Origin: Thuidium tamariscinum
Lineage: Eukaryota; Streptophyta; Bryopsida; Hypnales; Thuidiaceae
Length of the DNA stretch: 64,000 nucleotides
Reading direction: 5' to 3'
NCBI GenBank assembly: GCA_947034885.2
Contig: OX344754.2
Span: 16,138,501-16,202,500, forward strand
The notes under the pieces are model-generated. The model searched no databases. It was given only the letters and a program-made list of their open reading frames with translations, and was not told the DNA's origin. Positions 48,677 through 59,145 of the stretch are shown here, piece after piece; position 1 is the first letter of the stretch, and every line of letters begins with the position of its first letter. The position numbers and the translations under genes are program-made.

Positions 48677-49458
48677 ACCTCTAATTTCATCAATTCAAAA
48701 TAGTGGAACAATACTCAAGATTTTTTCTTCAATTCCCATAATTGAACTACATTTTCAAGTCTAATTATTTTCTCTCTATTTTTCACTGTACTAGTAAACA
48801 GAAATCTCATCGATTTTTTCACCAAATATTTTCTTTTTTCTGTTTCCAAATTGCATTAAATTTTTCGAATTTTGAATTTTAAAAAAATTCCAATTTCACC
48901 AGGCAAGCTAACTTTTCAACGAGCTGCTGCTTTTCCCTTAAACACAGCAATGGAATATGATTTGCAAAATCTGCCAATCACATATCAATGTCACCCGTGT
49001 AGTACAATTAGTATGGCCGCCACTGTGGGTTAAGTTATTAATCAAATATGTAAATTCAAATCCAGTTGGTTTTATATTAGCAGACTGAGTTAAATGTTGA
49101 AGCCACAATTTTTATTTTTTAATATATATATTTTTTGAAGTTGAAGCCACAATTCAAAAAATAAAAAATATCAGTTGTGTCAAACAAACAAAAAAATTTA
49201 ATAAGAAAAGTTGAAAGCCACCCTGCAGTCTCCTTGTAAATGAAAGGCAGGCTCTTTCAATGAAAAGAGTCAATTCCCTTGTCCTTTTTTCCTTTAAGTT
49301 TTTTAAAATTAGAATACATGTTTTGAACCGGCCACACTAATTGTACTCGGTTCTGTACCATGTTTCTACATGTTTGACTAGGGCCACACTAATTGTACTT
49401 TACAGTCTAAAATAGCTGCAACTGAGACAACTCCTTACCGGAGGTCCATAAAACGCTC

Positions 49459-49573
49459 AGGCTCTTAAACCACCTACCTCCTCAAATGTACTTCTGTTGT
49501 ACATGCTGCTATTTCATTTTTAGGGGAATGTACAAATAATGTACATTTGAAAAGGTGGGCAGTTTTAGAGCCT
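49459..49573. mobile_element. 115-bp MITE with AGGCTCTWAAAC ends
   Basis: AGGCTCTTAAACCACCTACC at 49459 pairs with GGTGGGCAGTTTTAGAGCCT ending at 49573. Both arms contain AAATGTAC and TTGTACAT-type blocks. A related left half occurs at 15874-15965. No protein. Confidence 0.7.
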
Positions 49574-49675
49574 TATGATATTTCTGCTTGTGAAATTCAT
49601 AACTGAGGTAATTGGGTGGGAATAAGGTGGTCAATTTTTCCCATGAGACTGACGTGAGAAACTTAGGAGTGTTTC

Positions 49676-49804
49676 ATACTATGGCTGTCCAAGTCAAGAG
49701 GCCATGGTTTTCTCAAATCTGATTGGTGAAAATCATAGTTTCTCAAATCTAATTGGTGAAATTGACGGCCTCTCGACTTGAACGGCCATAATATGAAACA
49801 CCCC
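49676..49804. mobile_element. Tourist-like MITE, second copy, TTA target duplication
   Basis: GGAGTGTTTCATACTATGGC opens and GGCCATAATATGAAACACCC with one more C closes this 129-bp element. TTA flanks both sides (49673-49675, 49805-49807). It is the inverted homologue of 13379-13517, including the doubled CTCAAATCT(G/A)ATTGGTGAAA motif inside. Confidence 0.85.
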
Positions 49805-49810
49805 TTAGGA

Positions 49811-49960
49811 TAAACTACCCCATTACAAAATAAATAAGACCAGACCCATTGTAGGTTAGATTGTAGTGGTGGTGCACATTCAAGTTCTTAAATGTACACC
49901 ACCATTACAATTTGACCCGCAATGGGGCTGCTCCCATTTGGTCCGTAATGGGATGATTTA
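49811..49960. repeat. Long hairpin, about 70-bp arms with a short loop
   Basis: TAAACTACCCCATTACAAAA at 49811 is matched inverted by a segment ending GGGATGATTTA at 49960. The inner parts CCCATTGTAGGTTAGATTGT and GTGGTGGTGCACATT pair with AATGTACACCACCATTACAA and TTTGACCCGCAATGGG. The loop is only about 10 bases. This could be a MITE or a small-RNA hairpin precursor. Confidence 0.75.
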
Positions 49961-52900
49961 CATGGTTTCCCACTCATGAGAGAGGTTGCAAACTGGGCAT
50001 GCCCTACACCAGTAATCCCAAAACTGGTTAAATTTTGCTCGATTGCTACATAATTTCTTCATGTCCTCAGTGTAAATTCAGAAAAAATCTTCCAAAAATG
50101 AACATTTGGCTAAAAACCTTGAACTTGTTTTGAGATCACTGCCCCACATAATTTATTGGGATTGACAGAGAGGACATTTTAACTTATTTCATGTATGGTT
50201 TCCAATGTTAGCTTAATAGACAGACTCAAGTTTCCCGTGCAGGCAGGCAATCAATCAATTGGGTAGGCAGTTCCAAAACTAAAAGAAAATGAAGTGATGG
50301 CTGGCAGTTCTATGATAGGTTCTTTAGGCATTTTAGGTTGTCTTTTTTCATATAAGGTTGAAGCACTAGTAACCGATCATTTAAGCAATTATGGAGCAGA
50401 TGATGGTGAGGAATAAGAGCTGGCAGAAATTTTTCCCATGTTCCTAGATAGAAATTTGGGAGATAAAGAATTTTCCAAAATTTCACCCTCAAAATTGAAA
50501 TTATTGTGAATTTTGGGAGTGGAAAAGTATAAAACACCCATTTCTAATCTCTAGAGTCTTCCAATTCTGATTAGTCTAGAATTACTTTTCCACTCACTTC
50601 TTTCGGGCATGTGTCATAACTTCATTAGTCCCAATCTTGAAAAGGAAATAATAACAATAATAATAATAATAATAATTCAAACTTCATTTCTATTGTCTAA
50701 GGGTGGAAGTAGGGCACCCTACAAGTTGATTTTGGGGCATCATTGGTTACTAGTGCTTTAGCCTTACATTGTCTTATATTATATTTGCGTGAACAACACA
50801 TAGTTTAAATTTCAATAATCTACACTTTGTGTTTATAATGGAAACTCAAAAGTATTGATTATCTATCATCATGGCTAAGTTCATCAGCCAATATGATAAA
50901 GTTGAGATGCCATCAAGTTGGAGTAGAGACATAAAACAAGAAATAAGGTGTTCTAAAAGCAACCTTGTTCTAAATGCAACTACTAATGTAGAGGTACATC
51001 TTGATTTTTACTATGTACCAAAAGTGTACATTTAGGAAGTGGTAACATGTAGTGATTGTTGTGTTTTAACTTCAAAAATTTGTCGCTAACTCTTCAAAGG
51101 ACCAAAAAATATGAAGTGACTTGTATAAGATGCCTATTCTATTGTTCTTCCTACAAAAATTTATCAAGAATTGTTTCAAAAAGTCTCGCTTCCTAGAAAA
51201 TGCAATTAACTTTTAAATGGTTGTTTTATTATCTAACTTGGTCATGTGCTTTTTGGTATTCTTCACTAGTATAAACTTAGGTAGGCATTTGAAAAATTGC
51301 CACATATGTATTTGGTTACTATTATTATACTAGTCAATTATCTAATACATTTTTATTGGCAAGTGAAAGCAAGTTCCAACGCATTTGAGAGCACAACAAT
51401 AGACAAACATTTGGAAAATTTATTTATAATCAAATTTTTTTGGGCTACAATTTGTAAAATTATTTTTTCCATGTAGGTACATATTGGTTCAAGAAATGCA
51501 AAGAGCATAATGATGGTGGTTCTAGGTCAATGGCATATTGGGGGGAGGCACCATATTCATCTCTATTGGAGCTTTGTCTTTGGTTCAATCTATTAATAGT
51601 TCCTTGCAATGATCTATTCCAAGTATGTGTTTCAAAGAAATGCCTTGTCTTTCATTATGAGAGGTTATATGAATTAGTGTAAAATGTAGTGAAAATATTG
51701 GTGTAAAGGATGCAACACCATTGTGTAAAAGATGTAAAGCCTATAATTACATAACAACTATGCATTACTAAATATTAACAACTAAAGGATCATTTTAGGG
51801 GACAAATGGAATTTTGAGCAAGTACCTTTAGACTATGGGCCCAATTTTTATCTTGTTTCTTTTATAAAAAAAATTTGAAGATAGAAAAATTGATTACCTT
51901 GATGGGAATATAATTTTTTTTCAACAAGTGCTTGAGGGCAAAAGTTATGTCCGAAAGAATTTTAAATAGGGGAGAGTAGGCAACAACATAAAAATTTAAA
52001 ATTTGAATTTAAAAAAGATCTTTTCATAGAATATATTTTTGTTTAGATGAAAAGCTGTGGTTCAATCCATTTGGATTTATTATGAAAAATTTATGGACAA
52101 TCTTGTTTTTTGGGCAATTTGATCATCTTCTTGAAAAAATAACTTGTAGGATTCAATTTTGAATGAAAATTAAAAATTAAAAATAAATAAATTCTACATG
52201 GTATTTTTTGCGTGCTAGAACAATCTCACCATTAGGATTAGTGCATTTTAATTCCATCTTAGAGATACTAATAATTTAGATTTTCCTTTTGTCTTGTACC
52301 TACTTCTATTTAATAAATTTTTTAAGAATAAATTTTAATCAAGTTTTTTTGGTACTTTTTTTTCTTTTCTAGTCTTTGAACTTAATTATACACCACAAAA
52401 ATTTAAAGCTCAAAACTTTGCACTGTATAAAAATAATGTCAAGAAGGTTCAAAAGTCAAATAATCCAATCCTGCAATTTGCTTAAAAACTTGTTATTTTC
52501 ACTTTAAACAAAGAAATCTTGCAATATGTGATGTCAAAATTTCTAAAAAAATTTACACACAATATCATGCTAATTAGTTATAAGATCCTATGGTTAGATA
52601 TGCTAAAAAATAGTTTTCAAATGTTTTCACTTTTTGCTATAGAAATCACAATTTTAAGTGTTTTTTCTACAGAAAGAAGGCCTTTGTCCTTTAGGGGTTG
52701 AAAAACATTGAAATGTAATAGATTGCATCTTCTTGGCACATAGACACATAGTAATAAAAGTATTGTTCATATGAAATCTAGAGATGCATATTTAAATAAG
52801 GGTTTAGGTATTATTTTGTTTATAATTGAAAAAATGACATACTTAGGTGATTTTGAAATATCCACCTACCTTATAATTGTATTTATCGGAAAAAAATGTG

Positions 52901-55140
52901 GCTTGTAAATGTCTAGGACATCCATTGTCATATGATATCTATTTAATTTGTATCTATATATTTTATAGATACATATATACATAACACATCATATCATATG
53001 TATTTTTTGTGTATTCAAAATATATTCCACATACCATGTTTATTTTGTAACCTGTATTGTAATCCATATCCCATGGTACAAGCAACAAATATTGCTCTCT
53101 CAAAGTGGCAATTAATGTTAGTAGTGGTTTTCTTTTTTAAATTTTAGATCAATGATTTTGCAAAGGGGAGTCCTACATCAACAACTATGTGGAGTGGGGT
53201 GGGGGTATTATGTATATATTTGGGTTTCCATGTGTGGCAATAGGTTATTTTTTTATGGGGCTACTCACCTATAAGGCCAAAAAAAAAGTTTCCGTATTAT
53301 TACTCAATTTGAAAAAGAGATGGCCTATATAATAGTACCCTATTATTATTTGTACTTCCCACATCAACACGATTTTTTCTAGGCTACGCTTTATAATGAA
53401 AAAAAATGAATTGAAAAATAAGGTGAAAACAAAAGTATTAGGAAAAAAAATACAATAGATACCATGCCTAGAATTCAGCCTATTTCCATACTTTTTCAAA
53501 TAGAGTGTGATCAAAGTTGATTATAGTCCTATGTCTAAGAAAAAAATAGAGAGCATATCCAAAATTCAAACATTCAAAAACATATGGAATTAACAATGCA
53601 ATTTCATCTTCAATAATTCATAACTCTAATTCTTCAAAGATCCAAAACATGTAAAATAGATTAGGTTATATATCAATTCCAATTGACTTTCAAAGAAATT
53701 AATCTTTTTTTGTAGCAAGTTCACTTGCCAAATTCATTTTTAGTTGCAAATTAGAAATTAGTTTTAGCTTCATGGACCTTGTGCCAAAACAAATATAAAA
53801 CAATAGCACAAAACAATAGTGTTGTGCAAACATTCCAAAAACTAGACCAACCCAACGAAGAATTACTGAGCAATATGCAAGTTTACGACCCTATAAATTC
53901 AAAGTCATTCAAACTCATCTTTGGAGTTTCAAACATCCACCCTACATTTCATCCAATCCAACTCTAGACAAGCTATGCAACCATTGTATACAAAGATTAT
54001 ACAAAATAGATTACTTAGAATCCAAATATTTAGCCCCTTAATTATATGCAAGATTTTTTTTCAAAAAATGATGAGGAATTGCAAGAATACTTGCTTGCAT
54101 CTTTTGAGGACATAGTTGCTAAACAACAAAACAATACTCATGAGGGTATTTCTCATATATTATTTTTGATGAACAAAACAATTCAAAAAATAAAATAAAT
54201 CTAAACTTTTGGAGATTCAATTTTGAATTCAAATGCAATAGCAATAAATTATGACTTATTAATAGAAGGTATTTTAGAATTTCTTGAACTAACTTAAGAG
54301 ACTATTAACAATATCATTTCAACATTCCGGCAGAAAAAAAAGCATATTTTTTAAAATTAACTAGAGCTCCATCGATAACTTTGTAGTGATTGAATTACTT
54401 TAAATTCAAATTTCAAATTATAATGGAAAAAAGGTAAATCATTCTATGTCCCTTAGAATGTCGTGGACATTGATTTTTGATATGAAAAAGAAATAAAATC
54501 ACTAGTATATTAATTTTCTATGGATTTTAATCCAAATTTCAATTAGAATTGTTGGAAGAAGTAGGCTACTCTATGCCAACAAATACAAACTAATGAAATT
54601 TTCAACATTCATTGTAATCAAATTTCATACAATAGTCTAATCCCATATTTTAAAACACATTTCAACAAATTTCTTGTTGATTGGTTTGTGATTCTTGGTT
54701 GGCATGAACAAAAAATGTGTGTTCCTCTGTATTGTAAACTTTTCAAAAATGCTTTGAAACCTCAAAGTGAGGACTACCAAGCCTCAAAGGACAATATAAT
54801 ATTCTATAGTTTTCAATTATGAATAGAATTTTGTAGTGTATAAAACTCTTGGTAAATGTATGAATTTATTTGGTTTAGTACATACAAAAATTAGCACTAT
54901 TTTTATAATGGGATTTTGTTGTTAGTTCTGAGCTATTTTTTTTAATTTGGAAAACGGGGGTGACCATTAAAAACCAAAAGGAAAGAAAAACAATCTATCT
55001 CACTCACGCGGAAGAGACAACCTAGGAGGAAGGCTAAGAGAGAGGTGCCACTCAAGCTTGTGGTTAGTTCTAAGCTATTAGTGACCATCAATGAAAAATT
55101 CAATCATGTTAATGCAGATGTTAATACCTCCTCAAAGAAA
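49961..55140. other. AT-rich intergenic DNA
   Basis: No conserved frame is visible. It holds an AAT trinucleotide run at 50646-50676 and a TTAACCCCTAAAG-family copy at about 51775-52700. A short GC-richer patch at about 54950-55060 shows no gene. Confidence 0.45.
51775..52700. mobile_element. TTAACCCCTAAAG-family element, diverged copy
   Basis: A degraded left end TTAACAACTAAAGGATC lies at 51775 and the right end CCTTTAGGGGTTG at about 52687-52699. Interior family blocks include GAGCAAGTACCTTTAGACTA near 51816 and AAGATCCTATGGTTAGATAT near 52582. Length about 926 bp, like copies 1-3. Confidence 0.6.
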
Positions 55141-55145
55141 ATCGG

Positions 55146-55428
55146 GGTCTCTGATTGCAAATATGAACTCAAAATTTGCAAATTTTATATTGTGCAAAAC
55201 GTTCCAATTACGGAGGCTGCTTTGCCCCTCTGTTTTGCCCCTCTTTTTTCCCCTGGATAAAAACAGAGGGGCTAAACAGCCTCTGTAATCAGCTTGTTGC
55301 ACTACTATAGACACGGGCAGGGAGAACTGACCCCCTCGCTCAGCCACTTGGGTAAAATGCTGTAATTTTGTATTTTTCACACAAAATTTTTTTTGCAAAT
55401 TTTGAATTCATATTTGCAATCAGAGACC
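55146..55428. mobile_element. 283-bp MITE with GGTCTCTGATTGC ends
   Basis: GGTCTCTGATTGCAAATATG pairs with CATATTTGCAATCAGAGACC; the arms extend about 45 bp (AAAATTTGCAAA). A 14-bp GAGGGGC-type inner palindrome lies near 55225-55275. A diverged copy of the right arm is embedded at 60089-60130. Confidence 0.75.
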
Positions 55429-55599
55429 GCAAATTACAAATAGAGTGAAGAAAGTAGGGGTGATCACGGTCCAAACTAGGGGGCTTTTTGTTTTGATTGC
55501 ACCTCTGGTAAAATATGGTAAGGTGGAGCGAGGGGGCCAATCCACCCAGATCTATAGACACGACTAGCAGCTCCCAAGTTGCCGGAGAAGTGAGGGACA

Positions 55600-55735
55600 A
55601 AACAAACTCCAAATTGGGATTAAACTGTTCCTGTTGTGACAAATAACACCCCAAAAAACTCCCAATTGCAATTCAACTGTTCCTGTTGTGACAAACAACA
55701 ACATCCCCCAAAAAAACTCCCAATTGCTTTGGCCA
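55600..55735. repeat. Short tandem repeat, period about 52 bp
   Basis: The phrase AACTGTTCCTGTTGTGACAAA followed by CCCCAAAAAACTCCCAATTG is nearly repeated, starting near 55624 and 55676; a third, more diverged trace lies near 55814. No coding frame depends on it. Confidence 0.55.
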
Positions 55736-55980
55736 GCTCTAACGGCTTGGCTTCTTGTTCTCGGTTCTCTTCTTTAATGCACTGGGCTCACCCATTTGTT
55801 CAAAAAACAAACAAACTCCCGATTGAAATTAAACTGTTCATGTTGCCTGTGACACTCTCTCCCCCCCAAGCAAAAGAAAAAAAAAGAAAAAAAAAAGAAC
55901 CCTTCACACTAGGGTCCGGGAAATATTTTGGGTTCTACCAGCTATTTTCCCTCTATTCCCAAAATGAACCAGTTTTTCAC

Positions 55981-56255
55981 ATAAGAGGATTTTCAGCTTG
56001 TGTAGAAGACTGTGAGTTCCTGGACTATGGGAACTCGCTGAAAGCTGCCACAGAGGCGATCTGATGTGGCCAAGAGACTGCCACATCAGATATTAATATT
56101 TAGTTAATATTTTAATATTTTTTTCACAAAAATTTATTTTAATAATATTTAATATTTAAAATTAAATTTATTATTATTATTATTTAATCTGACGGGTTCA
56201 CAGACTGGGGAACAGGGCTGAAACAGTCTCTCAGAACCCTGGAAAATCCTCTTAT
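55981..56255. mobile_element. 275-bp MITE with ATAAGAGGATTTTC ends
   Basis: ATAAGAGGATTTTCAGC at 55981 pairs with CTGGAAAATCCTCTTAT ending at 56255. The sub-terminal GACTGTGAGTTCCTGGACTA block resembles that of the CATTAGAAGAAATTTGA family, suggesting common ancestry. The middle is an AT-rich ATT run. Confidence 0.7.
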
Positions 56256-56514
56256 GAGTATAGAGTCTCCATAATTTACTCTGTTTTTAACTCAAAATAG
56301 AAAAATTTATAGATTTTCACTGTTTTTTTTTCCTCTTCTTTACGTTTTTTTTTCAAATTCATCCGGCTGATCTTGAACTAACTGTCGGTTCTTGCCGGAC
56401 CCTGCCCCCCACACACCCACGAGAATAAAGAAACAACTAAACCTCCAAATTGACAACCCTCTTTTTTTTCTCCTCTTGCAGGGAACTTTCCCTTGTCCTG
56501 TTTCCTCCGTCAAT

Positions 56515-56739
56515 GGAAATTGTCCACGTGTTCCAAAAGGGGCAAAAAACAATTGACAACCCACTGACTGGTCGTCAACTTTGATGCCTTGAAGGCTTGA
56601 ACTGCGAAGACCTGCGTCAATATTATTAGACTTGACAGACTGAGTCTTCCCCCGGTGGACAGCAGCACCTTTTCAACCGAGTGTTTTGTTGTTTTATGGT
56701 TTTCACTCTTATTTTCTTGGAAACACGTGGACAATTTCC
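56515..56739. repeat. Inverted-repeat element with GGAAATTGTCCACGTG ends
   Basis: GGAAATTGTCCACGTGTTCC at 56515-56534 pairs with GGAAACACGTGGACAATTTC plus C, ending at 56739. A third, single end (GGAAATTGTCCATGTTTCC) lies at about 56794-56812, and a fragment ACACGTGGACAATT at about 57828. The arms are only about 20 bp. Confidence 0.55.
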
Positions 56740-57570
56740 TGCGCTTTTCAACAGAGTTCTGTAGAAGCTGCGGGAAAGTCCCCAAATCTCAATGGAAATT
56801 GTCCATGTTTCCAAAAAAAATAAAAAAAAGTCCCCAAATCTGATATATCATAACTTCGGAATGGGAAGGAATTCTGGAAGGTTGAGTTGGTTTGTCTTTT
56901 TCTCTCTTTCTTTGAAACTGAACAGGCGGGACAATTTTCAGTTGGTGTTTTCCTTTCTTCCACGTTTTTCTTTACTTTTTCACTGTATCAGCCTTTTTTT
57001 TAAACTTTTTGAGAAAGCGGTGCCGAGATGGCGATCGCTTCAAATTTGGTGAAGCACTGTATTTCAACATTCATCCGTCTTTTGGACTTCAAAACACTTT
57101 TTCATCATATTCATACACTTTTACATCCAATTTTGGGGACTTCATCCATATTTTAACAAGAATTGGAAATTCTCTGGTGAAAAAAAATTACTTTTATTTG
57201 GCAAAAAAAAGGTATTTATTTTGAAATGGTGCAATCTGGCCCCATGGTGCTGAAAGAAGAAGGGTTGGACCTGATGCGGAGGCTTTATTTTATTTTATTT
57301 TTAAAAAAATGAAAGATTCGGAGGCTTATTTTTTTCTTTTTTTTTCTTCAAAGCACATGGACAAAGATGTGGAGGCTTTCAAGACAAGAGCTTCATTGCC
57401 AAGGAAAAAAAATTGAAAAGGGGATGGGTGGGTACTGTTCACTAGAAGGGGTTAAGTCACCATTCCAAGAAAAAAAAGTAAAAAAAAACAGGGAAAGGAG
57501 GCTGGAAGGAGGCTGAAAGGAGGCTAAGTGGCTTGATGGAAGTCATGGTTTACTATGGTGCTAAGACTCT

Positions 57571-57800
57571 TAATCCTTGAACGACAAACCCTGGTGACCA
57601 TGGAATCATACACTTTGATACTATGGGAAGCACTCGTTCCAAAAAATCTAGAAGTTTTATTTGCAAGTCAAAGTATTGTAGAAAGTTTCCCATTTCTACA
57701 CAAAATTCCAAGGATGAATAGTTGCTCTTTTGTCCAATAGTAAAAAATTCTTTATCATCCATGGGACATTTGGAGTCCACGTCGACGTTTAAGGGTTAAC
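57571..57800. mobile_element. MITE with TTAACCCTTAAA ends (copy 2), 8-bp target duplication
   Basis: This 230-bp element is the inverted homologue of 2067-2302. AAGACTCT occurs directly before (57563-57570) and after (57801-57808) it; the identity extends to 11 bp if the shared TAA is counted. An 8-bp duplication and short ends point to a hAT-type MITE, though the superfamily is inference. Confidence 0.75.
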
Positions 57801-57985
57801 AAGACTCTTAAAAAGTTTTTTTTTGAAACACGTGGACAATTATCATTCATAGAGGAAACAATACACGCAAACTAAGGGCTGAACCCAACAAAAAAGAATT
57901 TTTTGAACTCAAAAAAGAAGAAGGTTGAATTGAAGTCTTAGACATTTGTGTATGGTTTGAAAACCATAAGTCCATAAAGCACCCA

Positions 57986-58179
57986 TAACATTCAATAGCA
58001 CATTGTGGCTCTACTTTTTTTTTTCTACAATGAAGGGTGTGGTATATTCCACACCCAACAGCCTCTCCATCTTCTACATGTCCACTTACTTCAGCAATTA
58101 TTGATGAAACACTATTTGGGGGTCAAATATTCCACATCCTCTAGAAGGGCAAAGTCACCCAATACTACTGAATGTTATG
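57986..58179. mobile_element. MITE with CATAACATTC ends, uninterrupted copy
   Basis: CATAACATTCAATAG at 57986 pairs with CTACTGAATGTTATG ending at 58179. It shares the ATTCCACACCC, GATGAAACACTA and CTCTCCATCTTC blocks with the interrupted copy at 13186-13528. Its right arm forms the start of the triplicated unit that follows. Confidence 0.75.
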
Positions 58180-59145
58180 TCCATTTTATGAGCTAGAAAT
58201 TAATTAATTAATTAATTAGAGAAGGTTCCCTTCTTGAAATTGATTTTTCAGTAAGTCTTTTGCTTAGAAGTCAATCGAAAATGAAAATTGGCACCAAACC
58301 CACATTGTTTCATATTTTTTTGGGGAGTTTTATTTGGAATCGGTTAGAAAGTCTGTTTAAATCAGAGGGAGGCCACAAAAATCCTTCAAGGAATGATCTT
58401 TCCACTACAATATTGACTAAAAAACTTATGTAAATTTGGGTCAATCAATAGTTATTGATGAAACACTGTTGGGGTGTTGAATATTCCACACCCTCCATAA
58501 GGCACAACCACCCCGTGATACTCAATGTCATGTCCATTTTATGAGCTAAAAATTAATTAATTAATTAGAGAAGGTTCCCTTCTTGAAATTGATTTTTCAG
58601 TAAGTCTTTTGCTTACAAGTCAATCGAAAAATGAAAATTGGCACCAAACCCAAGTCGTTTCATGTTTTTTTGGGGAGTTTTATTTGGAATCGGTTACAAA
58701 GTCTGTTTTACCAGAGGGAGGCCACAAAAATCCTTCAAGGAATGATCTTCCCACCACATTATTGACTAAAAAACTGATGTAAATTTGGGTCAATCAATAG
58801 TTATTGATGAAACACTGTTGGGGTGTTGAATATTCCACACCCTCCATAAGGCACAGCCCCCCTTGTGATACTCAATGTCATGTCCATTTTACGAGCTAAA
58901 AATTAATTAATTAATTAATTAGAGAAGGTTCCCTTCCTAAAATCAATTTTTCCGTAAGTCTTTTGCTTGGAAGTCAATCAAAACCAAAAAATTGGCATCA
59001 AACCCAAGTCGTTTCATGTGCCGTTTGGAGGAGTCTGTTTTCCCCAAGCGAGGGCACCCAAAATATTGTTCAAGGATTCCAGAACAATCTTCCCACCGCC
59101 GTAGTATTGACTGAACACCTGAAGAGTAAAATTGGGTCAATCCAC
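58098..59145. repeat. Tandem triplication, period about 350 bp
   Basis: Three units are anchored by ATTGATGAAACACT at 58100, 58454 and 58803. Each runs through TGTCCATTTTA(T/C)GAGCTA, a short (ATTA)n run, AGAGAAGGTTCCCTTC, TAAGTCTTTTGCTT, GTCAATC, a GGCACCAAACCCA-like block, CAGAGGGAGGCCACAAAAAT and AAATTTGGGTCAATC. Units 1 and 2 are closely alike; unit 3 diverges after about 58970. The unit begins inside the right arm of the MITE 57986-58179. No gene. Confidence 0.9.

Larger units (their letters stand above)
41600..48990. other. AT-rich intergenic DNA with degraded repeat copies
   Basis: No conserved gene is seen. The stretch includes diverged TTAACCCCTAAAG-family copies (about 42528-43876; a reversed 5' end at about 43940-44112; a left end at 46313), a small inverted repeat at 47430-47680 and the foldback at 48162-48676. 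An A-run lies at 43965-43980. Confidence 0.45.

Noticed and set aside
57028..57156. Short frame beginning MAIASNLVKHCISTF with a good start context
   Set aside because: Only 42 codons, in repeat-rich AT DNA, with no homologue I recognise and no supporting splice structure.
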